NCBI RefSeq assembly: GCF_000297395.2
Contig: NZ_HF570108.1
Coordinates: 3,275,079 to 3,339,078 of the forward strand
Reading direction: 5' to 3'
Source of the DNA: Micromonospora lupini str. Lupac 08
Lineage (GTDB): Bacteria; Actinomycetota; Actinomycetes; Mycobacteriales; Micromonosporaceae
Length of the DNA stretch: 64,000 nucleotides
Shown here: in pieces, positions 23,044-31,601 of the stretch
Numbering within the stretch: position 1 is the stretch's first letter
How the letters are laid out: each line of letters begins with the position of its first letter
Made by a program: the position numbers and the translations under genes
Notes under the pieces: model-generated
Told to the model about the DNA's origin: nothing
Databases searched by the model: none
The model's input: only the letters and a program-made list of their open reading frames with translations

Positions 23044-24015
23044 GTGGAGCGTACCGAATCGATGCTGGCAGAGACCCGACCGCCCGGCGTGGCCGACGTC
23101 GATCCCGGCAGCGTGCTGCTGCCGGGCCACGACGTGCCGCTGGGGCGGTACACGACGGTCCGGCGGTTGTTGCCGCAGCGGCCTCGGCGGATGGTCGGCG
23201 CGTGGTGTTTCGTGGACCATTTTGGCCCCGACGACGTGGCGCAGCGGCCGGGCATGGAGGTCCCGCCGCACCCGCACACGGGTCTGCAGACGGTGACCTG
23301 GCTGCTCGACGGCGAGATCATTCACCGGGACAGCCTGGGCAACGTCCAGGCGATCCGGCCCGGCCAGTTGAACGTGATGACCTCCGGGCACGGCATCGCC
23401 CACTCGGAGCGGTCGCCGGCCACGCACCCGCCGGTCATGCACGGCGTGCAGCTCTGGGTGGCGCTGCCGGACCCGGCACGGGCCGGCGCCGCGGACTTCG
23501 CCCACCACGCCGACCTGCCCCGCTGGCGGGACGGCGACGTGGACGCGACCCTGCTGGTCGGCGAGTTCGCCGGCCAGCGGTCCCCGGCGGTGGTGCACAC
23601 CCCGCTGGTGGGCGTGCAGCTCGAGCTGGGCGGGGCGGCGCCGACCACGCTGCCGTTGCGGCCCGATTTCGAGTACGCCGTGCTGGCGATGTCCGGCTCC
23701 GCGGAGGCCGCCGGGGTGGGTTTCGAGCCGGGCGCGCTGCTGTACCTGGGCTCTGGTCGACGTGAGGTGACCGTGCGCGGTGGGGCGGGGGCCCGGCTGT
23801 TGCTGCTGGGCGGTACGCCGTTCGAGGAGCCGCTGGTCATGTGGTGGAACTTCGTGGGCCGCTCGCATGAGGAGGTCGCCGCCGCCCGGGAGGACTGGAT
23901 GGCCGGCCGACGTTTCGGAGTGGTGGCCGACGACGCTGCGTCGCCGCTGCCGGCGCCCGCCCTGCCCACCACCCGGCTCAAGGCCCGCGACCGCAACGGC
24001 GGCCTGCACGGCTGA
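23044..24015 (+). CDS. Pirin family protein
   Basis: 323 residues, bicupin. The N-terminal cupin holds the pirin metal ligands: PHPHTGLQTVTW (two His), then GIAHSER (His and Glu); VDHFGPDDV and MTSGHG are family signatures. Pirins are iron-binding proteins; several have quercetin dioxygenase activity and some regulate central metabolism. The C-terminal extension (~280-323) ends in charged residues. Probably monocistronic with a leaderless mRNA. Confidence 0.93.
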   Translation: MERTESMLAETRPPGVADVDPGSVLLPGHDVPLGRYTTVRRLLPQRPRRMVGAWCFVDHFGPDDVAQRPGMEVPPHPHTGLQTVTWLLDGEIIHRDSLGNVQAIRPGQLNVMTSGHGIAHSERSPATHPPVMHGVQLWVALPDPARAGAADFAHHADLPRWRDGDVDATLLVGEFAGQRSPAVVHTPLVGVQLELGGAAPTTLPLRPDFEYAVLAMSGSAEAAGVGFEPGALLYLGSGRREVTVRGGAGARLLLLGGTPFEEPLVMWWNFVGRSHEEVAAAREDWMAGRRFGVVADDAASPLPAPALPTTRLKARDRNGGLHG

Positions 24016-24178
24016 CCGGACCACGGTGCACCGGTTCGGAACACGCCGGGCCAGGGCGCACGGGGCCAAGAGCGCGGCCCGGACGGGCTGGTCAACGCGC
24101 CCCGGGCCAACAGCGCCCAGGGCCGGGGCGGCAGCCCGGGGTGGCGTGTGCACGACTGTGGCGCGGGTAGTCGCCGGC

Positions 24179-24847
24179 ATGGCGACCACTCTCAGCACGC
24201 CAGTGGAGGACCGCAAACGCCTGGCCCGTCGGCTGGCCGGCAGCGGACGGGGCTTCGCCGAGCAGTACGGCTTTCGGGTGACCAACAATCCGGCGAGCCT
24301 GTTCCAGGTGCTCTACCTGGCGGTGCTGCTCGCCCGCCGGGGTGACTTCCGGCGGGCGTTGGACGGCGCGCGGGCGCTGCGGGACGAGGGGTGGGACAGC
24401 GCCGCCCGGCTGGCCCGGTCGCTGCACCAGGACCGGGTGCGGGTGCTGCGCGACAGTGGTCAGCGCGGTGACGTCGACGCGTTGGCGGACGTGTTGGGCG
24501 ATCTGGCGCGGACGGTCGTTGAGCGGTACCGGGGAGACCTGCGCCGGTTGCGCGCGGTGGCGCACCACGATCCTGCTGCCGAGCGGGCGCTCCTCGCCGA
24601 GCTGCCCGGGGTGGGCGAGCAGGTCGTCGACCTGTTTCTGCGCGAAGCGCAGGCGCTGTGGCGGGAGGTGGCCCCCGTCGCGGACCGGCGGGCGCTGGTG
24701 GCGGCCCGGCGGCTCGGGCTGGGCCGCTCGGCGGATGACCTCGCCGGGTTGGCCAGCGGCGAGTCGGAACAGCTGGCGTGGCTGGTGGGGGCCCTGGCCC
24801 GGGTGGATCTGGAGCACCGGTACGCGGAGCTGACCGGTCACTCCTGA
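24179..24847 (+). CDS. HhH-GPD-like endonuclease-related protein
   Basis: 222 residues from the ATG at 24179; the frame is open further up but the region before shows no ribosome site and has the low complexity of non-coding DNA. All-alpha. AELPGVGEQVVDLFLREAQALW (~140-160, the helix-hairpin-helix region LPGVG) resembles the DNA-binding hairpin of endonuclease III-type glycosylases. No FeS cysteine cluster and no clear catalytic Lys/Asp pair, so it may not be an active glycosylase. Confidence 0.62.
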   Translation: MATTLSTPVEDRKRLARRLAGSGRGFAEQYGFRVTNNPASLFQVLYLAVLLARRGDFRRALDGARALRDEGWDSAARLARSLHQDRVRVLRDSGQRGDVDALADVLGDLARTVVERYRGDLRRLRAVAHHDPAAERALLAELPGVGEQVVDLFLREAQALWREVAPVADRRALVAARRLGLGRSADDLAGLASGESEQLAWLVGALARVDLEHRYAELTGHS

Positions 24848-25121
24848 CGTGCCCTGGCCCACACTTCGGCAAAAATCAACCGTACGGGGGATGGTCTGTC
24901 GTATGGTTGTACCCGGCAGTGCTGGCCGCTCGGTTCGAGCGGTCGTCCACCGCCTGGTGACCGCGGCCGGTTCGGGCGCGGTTCACCGCCTGGGCAGGTT
25001 TGCGTGGCGTCCCCGGTCGCGGTTCGTGGCCAAGGGGCGCCCGCCTGTCCCGGCGAGCAGCCGCCCGTGACGCTGCCGGGCAGCAGACGCCGCCGCCCGT
25101 GACGCAGCCGGGTAGGACCGC

Positions 25122-25790
25122 TCAGTGGGCCAGCCCCGCCAGCAGGTTCACCGTGACGGCGATGATGAACGCGCCGAACAGGTACGACACCATCGAGTGC
25201 CGCAGCACCGTGCGACGCATCTCGTTGCTGGTCAGGTTGGTGTCGGAGACCTGGAACGTCGCCCCGATGGTGAACGCCACGTACGCGAAGTCCGTGTACC
25301 GGGGCGGTTCGGGCTGGTTGAAGTTCACCCCGCCGTCGGGGCCGGTGTAGTAGATCCGGGCGTAGCGTGCCGCGAACACGGTGTGCACCACCAGCCAGGA
25401 CAGCAGCACGCTGAAGACGCCGAGCCCGCCGTACAGGTCCCGGTGCAGGCCGGGTGGCGCCGAGTGGGCGCTTGCCACGACGAGGCCGACGGCCAGCAGG
25501 CTGGCGAGGCAGGCGATCAGGAGCACCACGTCCCGGGTGGCCCGGTTGGGGTCCTCGTGCACGGCGAGTCGGGCGGTGCGGGCGGCGTCCATCGGCCAGA
25601 GCTTGCGCCACACCAGCACCAGCCAGCTCAGCGCGGCGGCGTCCCAGCCGGCCAGTGGGGCGAGCGACGGCGACAGCGTCAGGGCGAAGACCCCGCCGGC
25701 GATGACGCCGGCCACCGCCACGACGACGAGTTGCGTCGCCGCCGGGGTGTGCCCGTCCGGGGGGCGGGACAGCGGACCCGTGCCGGTCAT
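25122..25790 (-). CDS. DUF1345 membrane protein
   Basis: 222 residues with five predicted transmembrane segments. DUF1345 signatures: WDAAALSWLVLVW (~50-62), the ARYARIYYTGPDGGVNFNQ loop and YTDFAYVAFTIGATFQVSDTNLT near the C-terminus. Function unknown. 33 bp past the stop of the DUF2795 gene and on the same strand, so possibly co-transcribed with it. Confidence 0.85.
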   Translation of the reverse strand: MTGTGPLSRPPDGHTPAATQLVVVAVAGVIAGGVFALTLSPSLAPLAGWDAAALSWLVLVWRKLWPMDAARTARLAVHEDPNRATRDVVLLIACLASLLAVGLVVASAHSAPPGLHRDLYGGLGVFSVLLSWLVVHTVFAARYARIYYTGPDGGVNFNQPEPPRYTDFAYVAFTIGATFQVSDTNLTSNEMRRTVLRHSMVSYLFGAFIIAVTVNLLAGLAH

Positions 25791-25823
25791 GGGCGGCTCA
25801 CGGCTGGGTCCGCCACCGCCGGA

Positions 25824-26096
25824 TCAGATGCCGCGCAGATGCTGCGACACCCGGTTGTGCTTCTTGTCCCGGGCCTGCGCGGCGCGTTGTGCGGGGCCCA
25901 CCTCGGGGGCGGCCTCGATGCCGGCGGACCGGGCCACCTCGTTGCCGTTGGCGTAGTCGACGGGCGGCAGGGCGCGCAGCGCCTTGAGCACGTCCGGCGG
26001 GGCGCCCTCCCGTTCGGCCTCGCGGACCACGTCGTCCTTCTCGGCCGGGTAGTCCAGGCTCGACAGGTACTGCAGGACGTCCGCGTAGCTCGCCAT
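25824..26096 (-). CDS. DUF2795 protein
   Basis: 90 residues. The first ~60 are DUF2795: VLQYLSSLDYPAEKDDVVREAEREGA and LKALRALPPVDYANGNEV. The C-terminus is Gln/Lys-rich and basic. The family is common next to stress genes in actinobacteria and its function is unknown. Divergent from the DUF2267 gene; on this strand a GCGT-N15-GGGTA sequence in the shared region weakly resembles a sigma-B-type promoter. Confidence 0.82.
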   Translation of the reverse strand: MASYADVLQYLSSLDYPAEKDDVVREAEREGAPPDVLKALRALPPVDYANGNEVARSAGIEAAPEVGPAQRAAQARDKKHNRVSQHLRGI

Positions 26097-26215
26097 GTCT
26101 GGGGCTCCCTCGGGGCATCGATGTGGTCACGACCGGCGGCGGTTACCCGCCCGCCGCCTGCTCACGCCCGGGTCGCCGGAGGAAATCGCCCGGCCCGAGC
26201 GAGGAAATCGGCGTC

Positions 26216-26239
26216 GTTTCCACCGCACGGCCGCGGGTA
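26216..26239 (+). promoter_or_regulatory. Sigma-B/F-type promoter GTTT-N15-GGGTA
   Basis: GTTT at 26216-26219 and GGGTA at 26235-26239 with a 15-bp spacer, 38 bp before the ATG at 26277. This matches the general-stress consensus of Streptomyces sigma-B and mycobacterial sigma-F. Confidence 0.6.
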
Positions 26240-26276
26240 CCCGCAGGCGCCGTCGACAAGCCCGAGGGAGTACGCG

Positions 26277-26687
26277 ATGAACTACGACACCTTCGTCGAT
26301 CAGGTTTCCCAGCGCACCCGCACGCCGTCCGAGCAGGCGGTCGAGCTGACCCGGGCGGTGTTGGAGACGTTCGCCGAGCGGCTGACCGGCGGCGAGGTGC
26401 TGGACCTGGCCGCGCAGCTTCCGCAGCCGCTGCAACTGGTGCTGAAGCCGAGCCCGAGCACCGAGCAGGCGGACCGGTTCGGGGCCGCCGAGTTCGTGGC
26501 GCGCGTCGCGCTGCGTGCCCGGGTGCAGGAGCCGGCCGCGCGCGACGCGGTCCGGGCGGTGTTCACCACCCTGCGCGAGGCGATCACGGGCGGGGAGTTC
26601 GACGACGTGGCGACCCAGTTGCCGCGTGACTACCGGGGTCTCGTGGAGCAGGCGATGGCGCCGGGCGCGACGTTGCGCCGCACCTGA
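26277..26687 (+). CDS. DUF2267 protein
   Basis: 136 residues from the ATG at 26277 with GAGGGAG upstream. DUF2267 covers nearly all of it: YDTFVDQVSQRT, then AVELTRAVLETFAERLTGGEVLDLAAQLP, repeated in the second half as VRAVFTTLREAITGGEFDDVATQLP, so an internal duplication is visible. Function unknown; the sigma-B/F-type promoter suggests stress induction. A DUF2267 domain also occurs in the fusion gene at 46935. Confidence 0.85.
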   Translation: MNYDTFVDQVSQRTRTPSEQAVELTRAVLETFAERLTGGEVLDLAAQLPQPLQLVLKPSPSTEQADRFGAAEFVARVALRARVQEPAARDAVRAVFTTLREAITGGEFDDVATQLPRDYRGLVEQAMAPGATLRRT

Positions 26688-26735
26688 CAGGTACGGGCAC
26701 ACAGCGGTTGGCCAGGGCAACCATCGACGTCCGGC

Positions 26736-26765
26736 TTGGCGTGTCGATCCGGCCTGGCCTAACCT
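26736..26765 (+). promoter_or_regulatory. Promoter of the terC leader
   Basis: TTGGCG (26736-26741), 18-bp spacer, TAACCT (26760-26765). A start site about 7 bp on would put +1 just before the 5' part of the riboswitch-like leader. Confidence 0.5.
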
Positions 26766-26890
26766 TGTCGTGCGAGGGGAGTACTTCCCACGAACCATTC
26801 CGGTCAGTACGGCACGCCCGGCGTGCCTCGGGTGGTTGCCCATCTCCGATGGGTGAAGGAGACCTCGAACATGACACGGTGTTCGAGGAG
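26766..26890 (+). ncRNA. Probable yybP-ykoY-type manganese riboswitch in the terC leader
   Basis: The leader of a TerC/Alx-family gene carries GGGGAGTA (26776-26783) and GGAGACC (26858-26864), the two conserved loop sequences of yybP-ykoY RNAs. A P1 helix can form between CGAGG (26773-26777) and CCTCG (26863-26867). The same CCTCG also starts a 9-bp hairpin, CCTCGAACA (26863-26871) with TGTTCGAGG (26880-26888), whose right arm holds the Shine-Dalgarno GAGGAG. The two helices exclude each other, which gives a translational ON switch when P1 forms. Inner stems: GGCACG-CCCGG-CGTGCC and CCCATC-TCC-GATGGG. Manganese as ligand is from family knowledge. Confidence 0.7.
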
Positions 26891-26895
26891 ACCCC

Positions 26896-27918
26896 ATGAC
26901 CGAATTGTCATACCTGGCCGCGGCGAGTGACCTGTCGTCGGTGGGTACGCCCACGCTCTGGGCGCTGACCATCGCCGGCGTGGTGCTCCTGCTGGTGCTG
27001 GACTTCCTGGTGACGCGCAAGCCGCACGAGGTGTCCATGCGGGAGGCGATCGGCTGGTCGGCGTTCTACGTCGCGCTGCCGCTCGCGTTCGGCGGTTGGG
27101 TCTGGTCCCGCTACGGCTCCGAGCAGGGCGTGCAGTACCTGACCGGTTACCTGGTGGAGAAGTCCCTCTCGGTCGACAACCTCTTCGTCTTCATGCTGCT
27201 GCTGGCCGCGTTCGCGGTGCCGGCCGTGCTCGCCCAGCGGGTGCTGCTCTACGGCATCGCCGGCGCGCTGGTGCTGCGGGCGGTCTTCATCGCCCTCGGC
27301 GCGGCGGCGCTGCAGACCCTCGACTTCGCGTTCCTGCTCTTCGCGATCATCCTCATCGCCACCGCGGTGAAGCTGCTGCGCGACGCCCTCGCCGGGCACC
27401 AGCAGGAAGTCGACATCAACACGATGCGCTCGGTGAAGCTGCTGCGCAAAATCATGCCGGTGGTCGACGAGTACCACGGCGCGCGGATGACCGTGCGGCA
27501 GGGCGCGAAGCGGGCACTCACCCCGTTCGCCCTGGTGGTGGTCGCGGTGCTGGCCACCGACGTGGTCTTCGCCGTCGACTCGGTGCCGGCCGTCTACGGC
27601 ATCACCGAGGACCCGTACCTGGTCTTCGCCACCAACGCGTTCGCCCTGCTCGGCCTGCGGGCGCTCTACTTCGTCCTGCACGCGGCGCTGAGCCGGCTGG
27701 TGCACCTCAGCTACGGCCTGGCGATCATCCTGGCGTTCATCGGTCTCAAGCTGGGCCTGCACTGGGCGCACGGCATCTGGCCGAGCGTGCCGCAGATCCC
27801 CACCCTGGCCTCGCTCGGCGTGATCATCGGCGTGCTGGCAGTGGTGACCCTGACCAGCCTGCGCGCCACCCGGGGCGACACACCCGAGCAGCGAGAGGTC
27901 GTGACCGAACGGCACTGA
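26896..27918 (+). CDS. TerC/Alx family integral membrane protein, probable Mn2+ exporter
   Basis: 340 residues, eight or more transmembrane segments. TerC signatures: EKSLSVDNLFVFMLLL (~86-101, the acidic residue in the membrane) and ATDVVFAVDSVPAVYGIT (~220-237). Alx/TerC proteins export Mn2+ or support metalation of exported enzymes. The ATG is shared as ATGA with the stop of a 16-codon open frame beginning at 26849 (MGEGDLEHDTVFEETP), which may be fortuitous or a coupling leader. A probable Mn riboswitch controls the ribosome site. Confidence 0.9.
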   Translation: MTELSYLAAASDLSSVGTPTLWALTIAGVVLLLVLDFLVTRKPHEVSMREAIGWSAFYVALPLAFGGWVWSRYGSEQGVQYLTGYLVEKSLSVDNLFVFMLLLAAFAVPAVLAQRVLLYGIAGALVLRAVFIALGAAALQTLDFAFLLFAIILIATAVKLLRDALAGHQQEVDINTMRSVKLLRKIMPVVDEYHGARMTVRQGAKRALTPFALVVVAVLATDVVFAVDSVPAVYGITEDPYLVFATNAFALLGLRALYFVLHAALSRLVHLSYGLAIILAFIGLKLGLHWAHGIWPSVPQIPTLASLGVIIGVLAVVTLTSLRATRGDTPEQREVVTERH

Positions 27919-27994
27919 CCGCGCCGCGCCGGGCCGACGAGGGGGTACGCGGGAAAGCTCCCGCCCTGGCCGGCCCGGGTGGTACGACTGTGCC

Positions 27995-28594
27995 ATGGGA
28001 ATCGTGTCACCGGGCTTCTCGGGTCGGCCCCGCTCACAGGAGCCGGCCCTGCCACCCGGTCAGTACCTGACCGAGGACTTTCCGGTGCTCTCGGCCGGCC
28101 CGACACCCCGGGTCTCCCTGGACACCTGGGAGTTCGTCATCTCCGCCGAGAACGGCACCGAGTACCGGTGGTCGTGGCAGGAGCTGATGGCGCTCCCGCA
28201 GGAGACCCCGATGGTCGACATCCACTGCGTCACCCACTGGTCGAAGCTCGGCACCACCTGGCAGGGCGTCTCCCTGGACACGCTGCTCGACGGCGTGGAC
28301 ACCGGCGCGCACTTCGCGCTCGCCCACTCGTACGGCGGGTACACCACCAACCTGCCGCTTGACGACCTGCGCGGCGGCCGGGCCTGGGTGGCGCACACGT
28401 TCGACGGGGCGCCGCTGCCGGCCGAGCACGGCGGGCCGGCGCGGCTGCTGGTGCCGCACCTGTACTTCTGGAAGTCCGCCAAGTGGGTGCGCGGCATCCG
28501 GCTCAAGACGATGGACGAGCCGGGATTCTGGGAGACGGCCGGCTACCACGACTACGGCGACCCGTGGCGCGAACAGCGGTACCAGGGTGACTGA
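27995..28594 (+). CDS. Sulfite-oxidase-like molybdopterin oxidoreductase (YedY/MsrP-like catalytic domain)
   Basis: 199 residues, one oxidoreductase molybdopterin-binding domain: FVISAENGTEYRWSWQEL, then MVDIHCVTHWSKLGTTWQG with the Mo-coordinating cysteine, HSYGGYTTNLPLDDL and LVPHLYFWKSAKWVRGI. No signal peptide, so cytoplasmic, unlike periplasmic MsrP. The 3' end overlaps the reductase gene by 8 bp. Known neighbours in actinobacteria are the same reductase and DUF6510 proteins. Substrate unknown; electrons probably come from the next gene's product. Confidence 0.9.
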   Translation: MGIVSPGFSGRPRSQEPALPPGQYLTEDFPVLSAGPTPRVSLDTWEFVISAENGTEYRWSWQELMALPQETPMVDIHCVTHWSKLGTTWQGVSLDTLLDGVDTGAHFALAHSYGGYTTNLPLDDLRGGRAWVAHTFDGAPLPAEHGGPARLLVPHLYFWKSAKWVRGIRLKTMDEPGFWETAGYHDYGDPWREQRYQGD

Positions 28595-29366
28595 GCGGGC
28601 CGTGGCGACGGGCACCCCGGCCCGCGCGCCGATCAAGTGGCAGGTGGCGCGGCTGGTCGAGCGCCGGGTGGAGACGCCGACCGCGCAGACGCTCGTGCTG
28701 GAGGTGCCGGACTGGCCGGGACACCTGCCCGGACAGCACGTGGACGTGCGGTTGACCGCGCCGGACGGCTACCAGGCCGCCCGGTCGTACTCGGTCGCCG
28801 GTCCGGCAGTGGACGGCCCCGACGGCCCGCGCATCGAGGTGACGGTCCAGCGGGTGCCCGACGGCGAGGTGTCGCCGTACCTCATCGATGTCTTCGGCGC
28901 CGGCGACCCGGTGGAGGTCCGCGGACCGCTCGGTGGCTGGTTCATCTGGCGGTCGGAGGACACCGCGCCGGTGCAGCTGGTCGCGGGTGGCTCCGGCATC
29001 GTGCCGCTGATGGCGATGATCCGGGCGCGGCGGGCGGTCGGCAGCAAGGTGCCGTTCCGGCTGATCTACTCGGTGCGCACCGCGCAGGACGTGATCTACG
29101 CCGACGAGCTGCGCCGCCGGGGCCGCGACGACTTCGGCCTCGATGTGGCGTACGTGTACACCCGAGAGGCGCCCGACGGCTGGCGCGGCGAGCCGCACCG
29201 GGTCGGGCTGGCGGATGTGAACACCCATGGCTGGCCGCCGGACCTGGAACCGCTCACCTACGTGTGCGGCCCGACCGGGTTCGTGGAGGCCGTGGCCGAT
29301 CTGCTGGTGGGCCTGGGCCACTCGTCGCGGCGGATCAGGACCGAACGCTTCGGCCCCACCGGCTGA
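28587..29366 (+). CDS. FAD/NAD(P)-binding ferredoxin-reductase-type oxidoreductase
   Basis: 259 residues from the GTG at 28587, inside the end of the molybdoenzyme gene. FNR-family motifs: FAD-binding ARSYSVAG (~70-77), the EVSPYLIDVFGAGDPVEVRGPLGG loop in key residues, NAD-binding GGSGIVPLMAM (~133-143) and CGPTGFVEAV near the end. No 2Fe-2S domain. It should pass electrons from NAD(P)H to the molybdopterin partner. Confidence 0.9.
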   Translation: MTERAVATGTPARAPIKWQVARLVERRVETPTAQTLVLEVPDWPGHLPGQHVDVRLTAPDGYQAARSYSVAGPAVDGPDGPRIEVTVQRVPDGEVSPYLIDVFGAGDPVEVRGPLGGWFIWRSEDTAPVQLVAGGSGIVPLMAMIRARRAVGSKVPFRLIYSVRTAQDVIYADELRRRGRDDFGLDVAYVYTREAPDGWRGEPHRVGLADVNTHGWPPDLEPLTYVCGPTGFVEAVADLLVGLGHSSRRIRTERFGPTG

Positions 29367-29426
29367 GAGCCCTGGCGGCCCGCCCGCCGACTGCCCCGCC
29401 CGCCGACGCAACGTCGAGGAGACCCG

Positions 29427-29720
29427 ATGACCGAGATGTCGTACCTGGACGGCAACATGCTCGACGGCCCGATGCGCGAGCTGTTCACCGTCGACCTGAG
29501 CACCGCGATGGGCCGCTGCGAGAACTGCGGGATGACCGGCTCGATGGCCAGCCTGCACGTCTACTCGCACGCCCCGGGTCTGGTCGCGCGCTGTCCGTCC
29601 TGCGAGTCGGTGATGGTGCGGCTGGTCCGCGCGCCGGACCGGGCCTGGCTGGACATGCGCGGCGTCACCTACCTCCAGGTGCCGATGCCGATGGAGCAGA
29701 CGCTTCCCGAGCCGCTCTGA
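29427..29720 (+). CDS. DUF6510-like zinc-ribbon protein
   Basis: 97 residues with two CxxC knuckles, GRCENCGM (~30-37) and ARCPSCESV (~52-60), spaced as a zinc ribbon. GAGGAGACCCG precedes the ATG. Found third in molybdoenzyme-reductase operons of actinobacteria, so it may be an accessory of that system. Biochemical role unknown. Confidence 0.78.
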   Translation: MTEMSYLDGNMLDGPMRELFTVDLSTAMGRCENCGMTGSMASLHVYSHAPGLVARCPSCESVMVRLVRAPDRAWLDMRGVTYLQVPMPMEQTLPEPL

Positions 29721-29761
29721 CCGGTCGCTTGGCGCTCGCACCGCTGCGACAGACTGGCCGG

Positions 29762-30181
29762 ATGAGCACCGGTCGGTGGCGGGGCGTACCAGTGCGGGTC
29801 CGGCTGGTCGTGTCGGCGGCCGTGCTGGTCCTCGCCTACGGCGCCGTCGTGCACGTCCTCCAGTTGTTCGTCCCCGGGCTGCGACCGCAGGTCGCCCTGC
29901 CCGGGTGGCTTGCGGTCTACTTCGCGTCCCTGACCCTGTGGGATCCGTTGGCGGCGCTGCTGCTGGCGGCTCGCCGCCCGGCGGGGCTCGCCCTGGGCTG
30001 CGCCGTGCTGGTGACGGACGCCGCCGCGAACGGGTACGCCAACTACGTGCTCGACCCCGCCGGTGGCGTCACCCCGGGCCGGATCGGGCAGGCCGTGATC
30101 ACCGCCCTCGCCGTCGCCCTGGTCGCGCTCACCCCGTCGCTGGCCCGGTGGTACGCCCGCCGGGTCACTCCGGGACGATGA
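29762..30181 (+). CDS. Small four-helix membrane protein, hypothetical
   Basis: 139 residues from the ATG at 29762. Four transmembrane segments (about 13-32, 46-66, 74-93 and 105-125). No recognisable family. 41 bp after the zinc-ribbon gene on the same strand, so it may be the last gene of the molybdoenzyme operon. Confidence 0.6.
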   Translation: MSTGRWRGVPVRVRLVVSAAVLVLAYGAVVHVLQLFVPGLRPQVALPGWLAVYFASLTLWDPLAALLLAARRPAGLALGCAVLVTDAAANGYANYVLDPAGGVTPGRIGQAVITALAVALVALTPSLARWYARRVTPGR

Positions 30182-30361
30182 GAGGTTCCACCAGCAGCCA
30201 CCTGCTGACCGGCCCACCGGCGGGCGCTGGTGCGCCCGACCCGGACCGGGCACCTGCCGCACGGGTTCTGATGTGCCCCTGGCGAGGGTAGGGGTAACTC
30301 CCAACCCGACTGGGGGCTGGCAGGATCGAGCAAGATCTGGAAACCGTGGAAGCTCGTTTCC

Positions 30362-31309
30362 ATGACCACGCAGAGGATCTCCCGGTTCCATCGGGCCGCC
30401 CTGGCCCTCGTCCTTCCCGTCGCCGTGACAGCGGCAGTCGCCGGGTGTGATGACTCGGCGGCGCCGAAGGCCGCGCCCACGGCCAGTTCGGTAGCCGCGG
30501 CTCCCTCGACCTCGGCAAGCGCGGCCGGCCCGGCAAGCGCGGCCCCGGCCGCGGGCTTGCATATGATCGCCAACAACGGGCATCAGCTTGCCTTCCACGT
30601 CACGCCGGGAAGTTCTCCCACCATCGTGCTGGACGCCGGCGGTGGCGAGGACTCCTCGTACTGGGATGCCCTGGTGCCGCAGCTGTCAAAGGCCACCGGA
30701 TCGCAGATCATCACCTACGATCGGGCCGGCCTGGGCGCCAGCGAGGAGGTTAAGGGCCCATGGGACCCCAAGGCCGCCGCCTCCGACCTGCAGGCCGGTC
30801 TGCGTGAACTCGGCGTCACCCAGAACGTCGTCCTCGCGGGCCACTCGCAGGCAGGAGAGGTGGCCCACTACTTCGTCCTCGCGAACCCCGGCGTTGTCTC
30901 CGGCGCGGTGCTCATCGATGCCAACGTGCCGCAATTCTTCACCGACACCCAGATCCAACGCCTCGTCGCGCTGACCGCGCCGCAGATCGAGGAGCTCAAG
31001 AAGGCGCCGTCGACGAAGGCGAACCGCCAGCTCATCGCCACGGCCGACAACTTCGGGCCCACGCACCAGGCGTACCACAAGGTCTCCTGGCCCGACGGCG
31101 TTCCCGTCATCTATGTCGTGTCGGACAAGACGCCCTTCGATGGATCTCCGCAGGACGCTCAGGCCTGGCGCGACGCGGCAGCGGCGTTCACCAAGGCGGG
31201 GCCCGACCGCACACTCGTCGTCGCCGAGGGAAGCTCGCACGACGTTCCCCAGGACAAGCCCGCCCTGGTGCTCAAGGACATCGAACAGATGACCGCCACC
31301 GTCAAGTAA
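30362..31309 (+). CDS. Alpha/beta-hydrolase lipoprotein
   Basis: 315 residues. Lipoprotein signal peptide (LVLPVAVTAAVAGC, lipobox VAGC with Cys at about 29), then a 45-residue Ala/Ser/Pro linker. The hydrolase domain has IVLDAGGGEDSSYWD, ITYDRAGLGAS, the nucleophile elbow AGHSQAGEVA (Ser), an acid in VSDKTPFDG or nearby and His in GSSHDVPQDKP. Membrane-anchored outside the cell. Substrate unknown. GGAAAC and GTTTCC inverted 11 bp apart stand directly before the ATG. Codon use looks less GC-biased than in neighbours, which hints at later acquisition. Confidence 0.82.
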   Translation: MTTQRISRFHRAALALVLPVAVTAAVAGCDDSAAPKAAPTASSVAAAPSTSASAAGPASAAPAAGLHMIANNGHQLAFHVTPGSSPTIVLDAGGGEDSSYWDALVPQLSKATGSQIITYDRAGLGASEEVKGPWDPKAAASDLQAGLRELGVTQNVVLAGHSQAGEVAHYFVLANPGVVSGAVLIDANVPQFFTDTQIQRLVALTAPQIEELKKAPSTKANRQLIATADNFGPTHQAYHKVSWPDGVPVIYVVSDKTPFDGSPQDAQAWRDAAAAFTKAGPDRTLVVAEGSSHDVPQDKPALVLKDIEQMTATVK

Positions 31310-31601
31310 AGCGCCGTAGGCGAGCGCGACAAGCCACCCGGTCCGGATCCCGATGACGGCGAGGTGGTGGTCGAGATTCGGGGAGCGGGCCGGAACTGCT
31401 TACGCGATGGGTAGCGTGTGTGCGGGTGTCGATCGATCGAGCCGCCGATCGCGATGCGAGCCTCCGTGGACCACGGACGGACACCATGGTCGCTGGATCC
31501 CACGCGACGTGGGGGGACACCGACCGTGGGGAAGTGCGGATCGCCGGCCAACATGAATCACCAGCCCTGCGGTTCGGCACGATGCGCAATGGTGGAGTGA
31601 G

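Noticed and set aside
21118..24288. Minus-strand open frame of over 1000 codons opposite the secreted protein, repeat-linker and pirin genes
   Set aside because: It is a by-product of GC-rich third positions: the plus-strand genes have clear families and starts, while the antisense frame is His/Arg/Gly-rich without any motif.
31310..31601. Short open frames (60-70 codons) between the lipoprotein hydrolase and the histidine kinase
   Set aside because: No ribosome site or codon bias supports them; the region is best read as the kinase promoter region.
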